Assembly: GCF_014633365.1 (NCBI RefSeq)
Contig: NC_068338.1
Span: 11,294,616 to 11,358,615, forward strand
Source: Diospyros lotus
Lineage: Eukaryota > Streptophyta > Magnoliopsida > Ericales > Ebenaceae
Reading direction: 5' to 3'
Length of the DNA stretch: 64,000 bases
Shown here: piece after piece, positions 22,148 through 32,247 of the stretch
How positions within the stretch are numbered: position 1 is the stretch's first letter
Layout of the letters: each line of letters starts with the position of its first letter
Program-made: the position numbers and the translations under genes
Notes under the pieces: model-generated
What the model was told of the DNA's origin: nothing
The model's database searches: none
Seen by the model: the letters and a program-made list of their open reading frames with translations, nothing else

Positions 22148-24429
22148 GTATGTCCACATATTGTTGCTGACTCTTCAACCCAGTTCTTATCTATTTGATC
22201 TTTGTTTGTTTGTGCAGTTATGGAAAACTTATGTTTCTTTCCATTATCCCTTAATAATCAAATAATCAAAACACTTGCAGTGAAATAAAAGATTCTATAG
22301 ATGTATAGATTTGTTCTATAGTGCTGAAACAGTTGTTCATGCATAGATCATAGTTTCCTCCTCGTAAAAGTTGTTAGATTAGTAATACACTTATGTAATT
22401 TTACCTATCATTACTTTAACCTTAATATTCATTTTGTTGATGAGTTATAAATAATTTCAATTTCTGACGCGAAGTAGTTTTATGAGATTTACTAAGCTTT
22501 CTAATGATTTGTAGTGATTTCAAAAATTATAGTGTGTTTTCTTTCTTAAAAATGTGAATATACCAGGACCCTTATTCCATGATGCTTAAAAATTTTCATC
22601 ATTCAAACTTCAATCTAGTTGTACAATGTACACCGAACCTTAATGAGAAATCTTGACTTCACATGTAAATTGTGCATTCTTCTTTGGTATGTCAAAATAG
22701 AAAAAACAGTTGGTATTTAGGGAGTGATTTACAATGAGTTATATGTCTACAATTAGGTGCCAAAGAGAGAATAAAAACAATGAATGAATAGTTAAACTGG
22801 TTCTATTCACTTAAAAAACACTATTGCATATGTTGGTTTTATGATAATTATATATCCTCTAATAGGGGAAGTGGAGGCATTTGTAAACCCCAATCATCTT
22901 AACTAAGGTTTGAATGGGTGTTTTTTTACTCCACTGGATTAAAGTTGGTGTATCTATTTAGTGTGTTCTTATTTATAGTTTTTGGTTGCTGAAAAACATG
23001 TTTAAGTTGTTCTAGATAATGTTTAATAGCTAATTGGGGAAGTTGAATAGTAAAAGGAATAGTGAAGAAGTGGAAAGAAAGGAAATGAATTTAGATGTGA
23101 ACAATGACAGAGCTAGGACCTAGAGCCAGTGGGGGTAAGTTTTTTAATGTAGTATTATATCATATATTTAATCAAGTAATGTAAGTAAATAAGTTGTGAC
23201 ATAAAAGAATCCTTACTTTGTAAAGTTAAGTGTAAGAAAATAGTTGAATTATCATTTACTATATTATTATTATAGTCGAAACATATCTCAAACTCATCAA
23301 ACTAAGTGTAAGCGAATGTGCAAAATGTTTAATAATTTTTTTTCTAATCTTTCTAAAAAATGTTATACTGGCAACGTGGGCAAAATTTCTTTTATATGTA
23401 AATTTTGTGGGTATTGTTTTGTTTGTCTAATTGTTGAATGATAATCTAAATTGTTAATTCATAATTAAGAATCTATATGAAAGATTATTGTAAAGCTTAT
23501 GTAACTATACAATTTTTAAAAAATATTTATCATCATCTGGATCTCCAAACTTTTAAAGATATGGTTGTTGATATAATATTGCTTTTCTCTTTGAAAAAAT
23601 GTCTATGAAGTATAACATATTAAAAAAAATTACTCTAGGACTAAATATTATTCATAAACTATCAATTAGATATTAATAAACTTTGAAGCTCCTCCATGCC
23701 AATAGATCTTTCAGTATTGGTTAAAGGAAAACAAACAAATGCCACTTTAACCATCAACAATCTCCTCATTTAAATTAGTACCATAACTTTTGATCTTGAA
23801 AAATAAGAAAAAGATTGAAACGCATAAATTTAATTAACATGAGTCTTAAGTTTTACAAATGCCCTTAAGCTATGTCTGGGACCAGGATTTGCGGGAGGAA
23901 AAGACAAGGAAAATAAATGTTCTTATGAACATGAAAAAAAAGCATCTGTATATATTATATATTTTATTATTTTTATTTTTGTTTTCCTTTCTATCAAAAA
24001 AAAATTCTAGTTCTGAACATTGAAGCAAGAGCTTTTAGGGCACGAAAAGAAAATGCGAGAAGAAGAAAGAAACCTTGTTGAAATTCTTACTGAATGATAA
24101 ATGAAAACCAATACAAAATAGAAGGTCAGCTATCCTTGATAACAGATAGTTGTTGCAATCTGCAACAACCAGATAACAGCTAACCGCCTAAACAACAGCC
24201 TAACTAAACAATCATCACTTTTAATAATACCACCCTTGCACTCCATATCTCACAAAAGGGGTTCTTGATGTTCTAGTTGCAGGTTTACTTGTTCACTTAC
24301 CACATGTTATTAATTCTATTTCAACAACTTAGTGATAGATAGGCAGCACATCCTTCTGCTCACTTATTTAGTTTGAGATCCCTTTGGCGCTTTTGCTCCT
24401 TGTTTTATCTTCCTCTAATATATTGATGA
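22148..24429. other. AT-rich sequence, no gene recognised
   Basis: Looks like intron or intergenic DNA. I searched by eye for the missing ARPC4 exons and for N-terminal PP2C exons (the DGH motif) and found neither. Confidence 0.45.
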
Positions 24430-25274
24430 TTTTAATCAATGGAGAGAAGCTAATTGTAGCCAATGTTGGTGATTCCCGAGCAATCTTATGCAGAAATGGT
24501 GCAACAAAAGCAATACAAATAACTGTTGATCATGAGCCACAAAAAGAGAGGGAAATGGTTGAGAGGAGAGGAGGATTTGTCGTACAGATGCCGGGTACAT
24601 TTAAAAGACTGGCTTCTTCTATATATTCATCTTGTATGAAAATTGGATGTTATTTTGTATATATGTGCGCTGTTCGATCTAGTAACTATTGATCCAAGGG
24701 ATGCCAGATTCTAGAATATAAGTTGATGTCATCCTGACAAAGATAGGATGCTTTATTTCAATTCACAGGACCAGTAATTTAACTTGATGTCATCTTGACA
24801 AAGGCAGAATGCTGGATTTTTAAGTCACAATAACATTAATCTTCTTTCTTATGGCTCCAAGCTTCAGATGGTTCTAATAATTGATTGTCTTGCCAAAAAA
24901 TGAATAAAAATGTGTGTCACATATTTCTTTTCCCAGAAGTATCACTATTACAATATCATTCAAACCGGCCTCTCCACTTCTTTCTTTCTCTTCTAGTGTT
25001 TTGAAATTCTTGAGGTTGAAAATAGCAGCATATATAATGCGTAGATGGATGAGCATTCTACGTACCTATCATTGTACCTATCAACATGCATGTTTTCTGT
25101 TTTCCCAACAATTAGGTACCTACTTTTGTTCTTAACTAACATACAAATGCATACTTGGCTTAGGTGACGTGCCATATGTTGATGGCAAACTTACAATGAC
25201 AAGGGCATTCGGTGATGAAAGTCTGAAGGAGCACATTACTGCAGAACCAGATACAGTGATTGAGATGATAGATG

Positions 25275-26613
25275 TGATATTTTACTCTTGAGTAATAAAA
25301 TAGTTTTGATAATGACTATATAAAAATCAATATATGAAAATCAATCTATGTGGATTATATGAATGAGAAAATGAATTTTTAGTATATAAGTTTTAAAGCA
25401 AGATATGAAATCCTATAGAGGAAATATTGAGTATGGCTTGTTGAGAGAGATTTGTTTCAAAATATACTTTTGATAATCTCAACTTGCTTTCAAAATAATC
25501 AAAATGAGCTTTCAAAATAATCAAAATGAAGATTCAAAAGAATCAAATGAGGATTTGATAAATTTTCAATCTTTTCAAAAGGATAGTCGACTATGTTTTT
25601 CATTCTGTTGACTATGCCTGAAAATAGTCTACTATTCTGTTTGATCTGTCGACTATTCAAGGCATCTGTTGACTATTTTAGCATCTGTCGACTATCGAGT
25701 AAGGATAGTCGACTACGCCTTTTGGTTTGTTGACTATTTTTGTTCATAAGTTTCAAAAAATTCTTCACATTTTTGCATCTGTCGACTATTGGAATGTGTC
25801 TGTCGACTATTGAAAATTTGTGTTATAAGATAGTCGACTATTCGTTTTGTCTGTCGACTATTTCTTGCTTTACATGTAAAAATAGTCAACTAATCCTTTT
25901 CTCTGTCGACTATTGTGTTTCACAGAATTTTTTAACGACTAGTTTTTCAACTCCAACGGTCACAAAAACGGCTAATTTCTTCTTCAATCTTTATGGATGC
26001 TTATATATACAACTCATGGATGATCAAGGAAAGGCTAATGGACGGAAACGAGATGATCTAGCAATTACAAACAATTTTATTCGAGCTTACAATGTTTGGG
26101 CTTTCATTGTTTTATTTTTCTCTCCAAGGCTTTGCTGTTCTATCATTGTAAATTTATTGTTAAGCCTTGTTTTTCATTGTGAGAGAACTTGTAACTAAAA
26201 GTGTTAACTCTTAGCTTATCTCTTTCATTTGTATCGTTGTTATTTTCCTAGCTTGTGTAGCTAGAGGGCCCATTTGAGTGGGAGGTTGTAATTCCTAGTC
26301 TCGGACTAGAGGACCTACTCGGGTTGAGTAAGGGGTTGATAGTGGATGGTTTGAAAAATCCTTGGTGAGGAGCTAAGGTAGTGGATTAGGCTTGGGTTAA
26401 GCCGAACCACTATAAATCTTTGTGTTCTCTCTTGCTTATGTTTCTTTTTATTTGTTTATCACTGCTAGCATTTCATTATCTTCACTTGCATTGAGTTTTT
26501 ACTTTCAATCAAAAGGATTTCAAAGTTCTATCAATTAAGTTTTTAAAATAACCAATTCACCCCCCCCCCCCCCCCCCTTCTTAGTGTGTGCCATAGAACT
26601 TACTATTCTAACA
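25275..26613 (+). repeat. SIRE-type solo LTR inserted in the PP2C exon
   Basis: Starts TGATATTTTAC and ends CTAACA. The five bases AGATG stand on both sides (25,270-25,274 and 26,614-26,618), and removing the LTR and one copy restores the PP2C reading frame. The segment GTGGATTAGGCTTGGG...GCCGAACCAC at about 26,374-26,410 is shared with the LTRs at 16.4, 49.1 and 41.7 kb. There is an 18-base C run at 26,560-26,577. No internal element sequence remains, so it is a solo LTR from recombination. Confidence 0.93.
25583..25914. repeat. Array of GTCGACTAT-type palindromic words in the solo LTR
   Basis: About fourteen copies of GTCGACTAT or one-base variants (GTTGAC, GTCAAC, GTCTAC) in 332 bases, on both orientations because the core is a palindrome. 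The first copy is the 12-base perfect palindrome ATAGTCGACTAT. Spacing is irregular, about 15 to 40 bases. Confidence 0.9.
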
Positions 26614-26662
26614 AGATGCAGATACTGAATTTATAATATTGGCAAGTGATGGTGTATGGAAG

Positions 26663-28393
26663 GTAAGGTTGGCTTGGGTTTGAAGTTATGTCAATCGTGG
26701 CTTCTACGATCTGCTTGTCAATGCAATCTCATCACATTCTTTTATCTTGTATTGATTCTACCTTATTGTTTTGGTAATCTACTAGTAGCTATAGTCCTGC
26801 TTTGATATTATAAGAGGAAACAAGAGCTTTTTTCTCCTTTGGTTTTGTCTCATTTTACATGAACGATTTGAGTAATGACCACTGAAACAGTGATTCCTTC
26901 CAAATTAATGCATATTAGGTAGAAGATTTTCTTAAAGGTGAAATTGTTGTAGTGCGGGTCACCTCATGATGAACCAACACCATGTACAATGAACAATATT
27001 TGTAATTTTTCAGAAATTCAAGAGAAACTCAAAAAAATTGGAAGCTTGTAGAAATGTTTACAAAGATTATTCAAAAATTACATAAACACATAAATTAAAT
27101 AATTATACATGCTTAGAAAACTAAATAGAACAGTTGGATATTGAGGGAGGTGGTCAGATAGATATATGGAGTTATTAGGTAAGAACTATGGGGAAATGAA
27201 GGTATTAGTTAAGTACATGATTTAAAATCAAGGAGGACTAGTCTCTTTCCTTCCTTTCCTTTTCCTTCTCTAACAGCTGGCAACATTGTCTAAGCTTAAA
27301 TTACCATATGTTTTCTTTTCTACGTAGCTCTTGGGACTAAACACATTCAAGACCAACAATAGTCTTTTTTGTTTCTTTTCTATTGAACTGTCTTTTCTTC
27401 ATTTCTCTTTCTTCTTCTATGTGGTAAGTGTATGTGAGAAACTCTAGCATGAGGTGTATTCTCCAGGAATGAAATATAAATATGTCGTAGCAGCCTGAAG
27501 TACAAAGGTGATAGATAGCATGCATCAAATTCTCCAAAAGGTATTATGTGGGGATCGCCTTTTGAAATCATTGTGCAAAAAGTGGCACACACACTACTCT
27601 TCCATTCAAGTGTTTGATTTCCTTCATTCAGAACTCCTTTAAGTATGTTCAACAAAAAAGTTCATCCATCCAGCTAAGTTATAGGAGAGGGGCCACCTCT
27701 TGAGGTCATAGTGCCCAAAGTATTGTACAGAAAAATCCACTAAGATACCGCCTAAATTGTTCTTGGGGTCACCTTTTTAGGCCATATTGTATGTGCTACA
27801 GAATTCTTGACCTATGTCCTTAATTAAAAGAGTATCCAGCTAAGGTGTCTTGTTGGGGCTCACTGGAGGCCATGGTGCTCAAAAGTGCCACATAGGAATG
27901 AATCCTTTACAATGTATTTCAGTGGACGAAAATAAAAAAGAAAAGGAGAATTAATTATCCTATGTACCTGCAAAATGCATGTACTGAGTTTTGCCTTTAC
28001 AAGTTAGAGAAGACATTCTGAAGAAAGCAAAATGGATTGCCACTTCACCAACACCAAGAAGAAGATAATTTTCAATGATCAAAATTAGTGTAGTGGTAAA
28101 GGAGTAATTTTATACAAGCATAACTATTAACTATTTCATACTTTTTACTCAATCCAATATTTCTTTTTAACATGATGATGAACTTGTGGTAAATGACTAT
28201 GATATAAAATTTTAATTTTAAAAAAATCAGTTAGATTTGCAAGGTACCCCCAAATTCAGATTTCCTTCTCTCTGTTTAAATTATTTAATTTCCCTCAAAA
28301 CAATATGTTTTCATCATCATCTATTGAAAAGTTTAAGTTTGTTAGTTTTTACTTTTATTTCTGTGATGATGATGATGGTGGTGGTTGTTAAAG
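26663..28393. other. Non-coding sequence between PP2C and RCI2 fragments
   Basis: No exon of PP2C or of an RCI2 first exon was found. Between 27,550 and 27,900 a degenerate unit recurs about four times; each copy has GGGG..C(A/G)CC followed about 10 bases later by GG(T/C)CAT or similar. The rest is AT-rich. Confidence 0.4.
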
Positions 28394-28477
28394 GTGGAGT
28401 TCTGGATCTGCCTGTTGCTGACCATCTTAGGTTACATCCCTGGAATTATCTATGCTATTTATATCATCACCAAGTGA
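28394..28477 (+). pseudogene. Last exon of an RCI2/PMP3-family small membrane protein
   Basis: After the acceptor TTAAAG, the frame codes for VEFWICLLLTILGYIPGIIY...ITK and a TGA stop at 28,475-28,477. This is the second half of the RCI2/PMP3 (low-temperature and salt-responsive) proteins: the second membrane helix and the short tail. These proteins of about 54 residues sit in the plasma membrane and affect ion balance under stress. The first exon, with the helix ending in a GVFLxFGC-like motif, is not visible in the 1.7 kb upstream. The exon itself is undamaged. Confidence 0.85.
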
Positions 28478-28548
28478 TCCGATCCATAGGTAACTCACCC
28501 CTCTCCTCTGCTCTCTACCCGTTAATTATCTTCTTAATTTGCTTCTTT

Positions 28549-28572
28549 ACACACACACACACACACACACAC
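28549..28572. repeat. (AC)12 microsatellite
   Basis: Twelve AC units. A second microsatellite, (AT)n, is at about 28,764-28,782, directly before the next exon. Confidence 0.95.
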
Positions 28573-28783
28573 TTAACTTGTAGCCCTTGTTGGTTTTCCT
28601 TTAGTTTTCACCATTTCTTGATACATGTTTGATCATTTACCCATTAACTAATCTACTATGCCAACCACCATATATGATTCATATATGACAAATACATATA
28701 TTCATATACATGATATGACTCATATATACCCATATTTTATTTAATTATTGTGCGCATTACATGATATATATATATATATATAG

Positions 28784-30160
28784 TGATAATAATACCTTTG
28801 GAGGAGGTTCTGATAGAAATTCTATTGAATGGAGAGATGGCGCTGCAGAAGATATGGATGGAAACTGACAGGAGAGTTCGGTTGATGATTGGCCCCAGGA
28901 AGCTTCGGGGAATGAAGGTGCACAAGAAGTTCATCCATAAGAAAGTGGTGAGGTCTGGCATGAAAATGGATTGAGGGAAGCTGTGGAAAATTGGTCGGAA
29001 GCCCCTCCTAACCCACCAGGAATGCATCGTTTCATTCCTATCAGAAGATTCAACAGATTCCACCCTCCCGATGATGATAATGTGTATAGCATGGAACTTA
29101 GAGAACTCTTAAGTAGGTACGGCTATAATATCTTTTACATTTATTTTTAAATATGATTAAGCCATGTAGGTTTTTATTTTTTATCCTTCTTTTTCTTATC
29201 AGAATCTGTATCCACAAAAAAAGTACCCATTGTCAATGGCTTCTCGTATTTCATTTTGTTATGCTCTTTTTTCTGTCTTCTTAGCTGGGTTCTCTATTCC
29301 TTGTAGGAGAAGTGTCTCTAATCTTCTTCGCAGTGGGTTCCTAGAAAGTTTGGACCAATTAATACAGTTGTATGTGGAAAGGCAAGCCCGAGCTCCAATC
29401 GACTGGGATCTGCACAGGAACTTACCCACTCCAACTCCTGCTTCACCTGAGCAGGATCAGGAGGAACAGAGGGATGAACAGAATGGGGATCAGAATGATG
29501 ACATGGGCAGGGCAGACCTTCATTGGCACTACCATTCCCTCCAGTGCCCCCTCCACAACCTCTTTGGCATCAGGCTTTACATCATTCTAGTTGGTCAGTC
29601 TCGACAGAGCATGCACCGCTCAGAGTGTTGATGAGCTCTTAGAGAGGCATGAGATTGGACTTGGGACATGCAGGTTTTTCAGGATCAAGAAGATAAAGTT
29701 GAATTCTCTGGGCCCTTATTATCTCAATCACAGAGTGTTGATGAGCTCTTAGAGAGGCATGAGCGCCACATCTGCCAAGCTGTGCGGAGATCTTGGTTCC
29801 AGAGAGGTAAAAAGTCACATCTTGCATCTCTTTTCTTGTTGATTCATGGATCCAGTAATTAAATTCCTAGCTAGGCATCTATATTCAGCAATAAAATTAA
29901 ACTGGACTGGGCTGCAATCTTAGAACTTCATCTAAAAATATACAAGTTATTTAACTAAGCTTCCTGCTTAGTATTAACGTTGAAAACTGAAAAGAAAACA
30001 TGGAGAAGAGGAAAGTTGTGAAATGGCAACCAGTTATCTCTGAGTTCAGCTACCTTACCTATAGGGAAGAAAATGCAGAATGTTATGTCTACTTTCAAAT
30101 ACAGGTCAGGACTGGCAAGTATTTGGCAACGTCGATGATCGTTGTGTAATTTGTTTGCAG
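28784..30160 (+). pseudogene. RING-type E3 ubiquitin ligase pseudogene (plant RING/U-box family)
   Basis: Several exon pieces follow each other with splice sites. Piece 1 (28,784-29,116) codes for an acidic, tryptophan-rich segment ending in DDDNVYSMELRELLSR and a GTACGG donor. Piece 2 starts at 29,307 after TTGTAG and continues with RRSVSNLLRSGF and the YVERQARAPIDWDL motif, as in large plant RING proteins. A later piece (about 29,670-29,805) has VDELLERHERHI. The last (ending about 30,160) has DDRCVICLQ, the first C-x2-C of a RING, then a GTAAGA donor. The rest of the RING is not seen. In-frame stops at 28,866-28,868 (TGA) and 28,938-28,940 (TAA) and a frameshift near 29,530 make it a pseudogene. 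Confidence 0.78.
29621..29763. repeat. 33-bp direct repeat inside the RING pseudogene
   Basis: The words at 29,621-29,653 and 29,731-29,763 are identical (CAGAGTGTTGATGAGC... to ...GGCATGAG), 110 bases apart. The second copy is in the VDELLERHE exon; the first is a displaced copy of its start. Confidence 0.9.
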
Positions 30161-31559
30161 GTAAGAAACATGGGAATTGAGTGATGTTGGTGGTCTGCTC
30201 GAGCTCAGGCAGCGGCACCCTTAATTGTCTTGACCTTTAGGACGCAAAATAATCTGTCCGACCCCTTGAAAGGCAGGCTTACTCACGAATCGTTGATGGA
30301 TGGGTTTCAATTTAACTTATGGCTGAAGCGGAGAAACTAACTACAGTGAGTTTTCAGGGTTCAGAGTCAGAGAGGCTACCTGACTGTCTACCCACTAGGA
30401 GGGAACAATGAAGGTTTGTCCATCCTGCATCCATAGAGAGTATTCATTTTTCATTTCAACAGGCAAAGGTAGAGGCAGAGGCAAGCATGGATCGGTTGCC
30501 AAACATGCATGTGTTTTCCTATTCACTTTTTTTAATTTTATTATTATTCTAATCATTTCGGGTGTCCCAAATATTAATTAACCTGCAGGCAACTAATTAA
30601 TGTAGTACAAAACACAGTGATATATACATACATATATATAGGTGGTCAGTCGTCTAGATGTCAGTTATGCATATTTCCATGCATCATATGCATGGGGTTC
30701 AGTATGAGGCTTCTAAGCAGCAGCTTCACTTCATCTGGCTGCTCTTCCACCCCACCCTCCCATGTTAATTGTCTTTATTTGCTCACCTACAAACTCAATT
30801 CACCCAAATTTTCTTAAACTTAACTCTTCACAGTTTGTTTAAAAATTTACAATATTACAAAAGTGAATTAAAGGGTATGAATGCATTAATCAAATGGTGT
30901 GAAATATTAATTATCTATAATATAAATCTATGAATAATGGGAAGAGATTATTGGTGTCAATAAGTGAATTTGAATTTTTAAATTTTAAAATAATATCATT
31001 AAAAATTTGCTTATTAAAATATTTATGTTTTAAAGTAACTTTATTTTCCCACCCACCCAACAGGCATGCTCCCATTTCTTCTAGTGAGAGCTACATTTCA
31101 TGCTCAACCTGAAATCCAATAATAAAGAGAATATTCAACAACAAAATTATTATTTTATTAGAAACTTTGAATTGCTAGCCTATCTCATCTCATCCTCCAA
31201 TTCCACATCAGTTATTTTATTTTTTCTATTTTATCATTTAACAATAGAGTTTAATGGATTGCAATGGTAATAATTTACAATTGAAATTAAATAATAATTT
31301 TAATCTTCTCAGTCTTATTTTGATCATTTTATATTTTAATCCAAAAAGCATTTCAACCTAATCTTGATACTCGTTTATCTTATTCATTTTAACAAACGTT
31401 TCCTTAGGTAAAGTTTGTTAATTAATATATAGGCTGGAAAAAAATTAGATATGAAAAACATTTCAGATAAAAGTGTTTTCTATTATATTTATTAAATTTA
31501 TCTGATTATACTTAGAAAAAAAAATTATGTAACTTCTTATCTTAGATTATATCGATAAA
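30161..31559. other. AT-rich sequence, no gene recognised
   Basis: No further RING exon is visible. A segment near 31,314-31,410 is an older copy of part of the tandem repeat that follows. Confidence 0.4.
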
Positions 31560-32195
31560 TTTATCTTTAACCTTACAAATAAAAAAATAACTCATATGCC
31601 CCCAAATGCATTCTAAAAAATTTAACTAATATTGTGATAAAAATCTTAAAATATTTCTTAGCCTTATTTTGACCATTCCATATCTCAATTTGAAAAATAT
31701 TATAATTTTATCTTGATATAAGTTTATCTTACGTTCATTTTAACAAACGCTACCTCAGTGGATACTTTTTAGATAAAGAGGAAAATAAAAATGAAAAAAT
31801 CCATTTCTATTTTAAATAAATTCCCTCTCTAATACCAATATATATAACCACCCATCTTCTTTTCCATATTGCTTTATCTTTAACCTTACAAATAAAAAAA
31901 TAACTCATATGCCCCCAAATGCATTCTAAAAAATTTAACTAACATTGTGATAAAAATCTTAAAATATTTCTCAGCCTTATTTTGACCATTCCATATCTCA
32001 GTCTGAAAAGTATTATAATTTTATCTTGATATAAGTTTATCTTACGTTCATTTTAACAAACGTTACCTCAGTGGATACTTTTTAGATAGAGAGAAAAATA
32101 AAAATGGAAAAATCCATTTCTATTTTGAATAAATTCCCTCTCTAATACCAATATATATATATATATATAACCACCCATCTTCTTCTCCATATTGC
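31560..32195. repeat. Tandem duplication of about 313 bp
   Basis: Copy 1 is 31,560-31,872 and copy 2 is 31,873-32,195. Copy 2 is about 10 bases longer because an AT run has expanded. Both hold AT-rich non-coding sequence starting TTTATCTTTAACC and ending CCATATTGC. Only scattered single-base differences are seen. Confidence 0.92.
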
Positions 32196-32247
32196 TTCTC
32201 TCTCTCTAACTATAGCTTATAAGCTCTCCATCCTTTCATGTTAGAAG

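Larger units (their letters stand above)
24430..26662 (+). pseudogene. Protein phosphatase 2C fragment, exon split by a solo LTR
   Basis: Two exons remain. The first (about 24,430-24,594, start uncertain) codes for KLIVANVGDSRAIL...DHEP...GGFV and ends CCG|G before a GTACAT donor. The second starts at 25,164 after TTAG and codes for GDVPYVDGKLTMTRAFGD; it stops at 25,274, where a 1,339-bp LTR is inserted, and resumes at 26,619 with the TEFIILASDGVW segment, ending at an AAG|GTAAGG donor. The residues resemble plant clade F type PP2Cs, metal-dependent Ser/Thr phosphatases. The first metal-binding DGH exon and the final exons (normally beginning near SNQEA) are missing from the flanks, so the gene is a remnant even apart from the LTR. 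Confidence 0.85.

Noticed and set aside
24430..26662. A working PP2C gene
   Set aside because: The exon is split by an LTR, and the DGH-containing and final exons are missing.
20151..30600. A defined Helitron around the gene fragments
   Set aside because: I could not find a TC 5' end and a hairpin-CTRR 3' end at matching positions; CTAG near 30,652 lacks a GC-rich hairpin. The capture idea is kept as a finding only.
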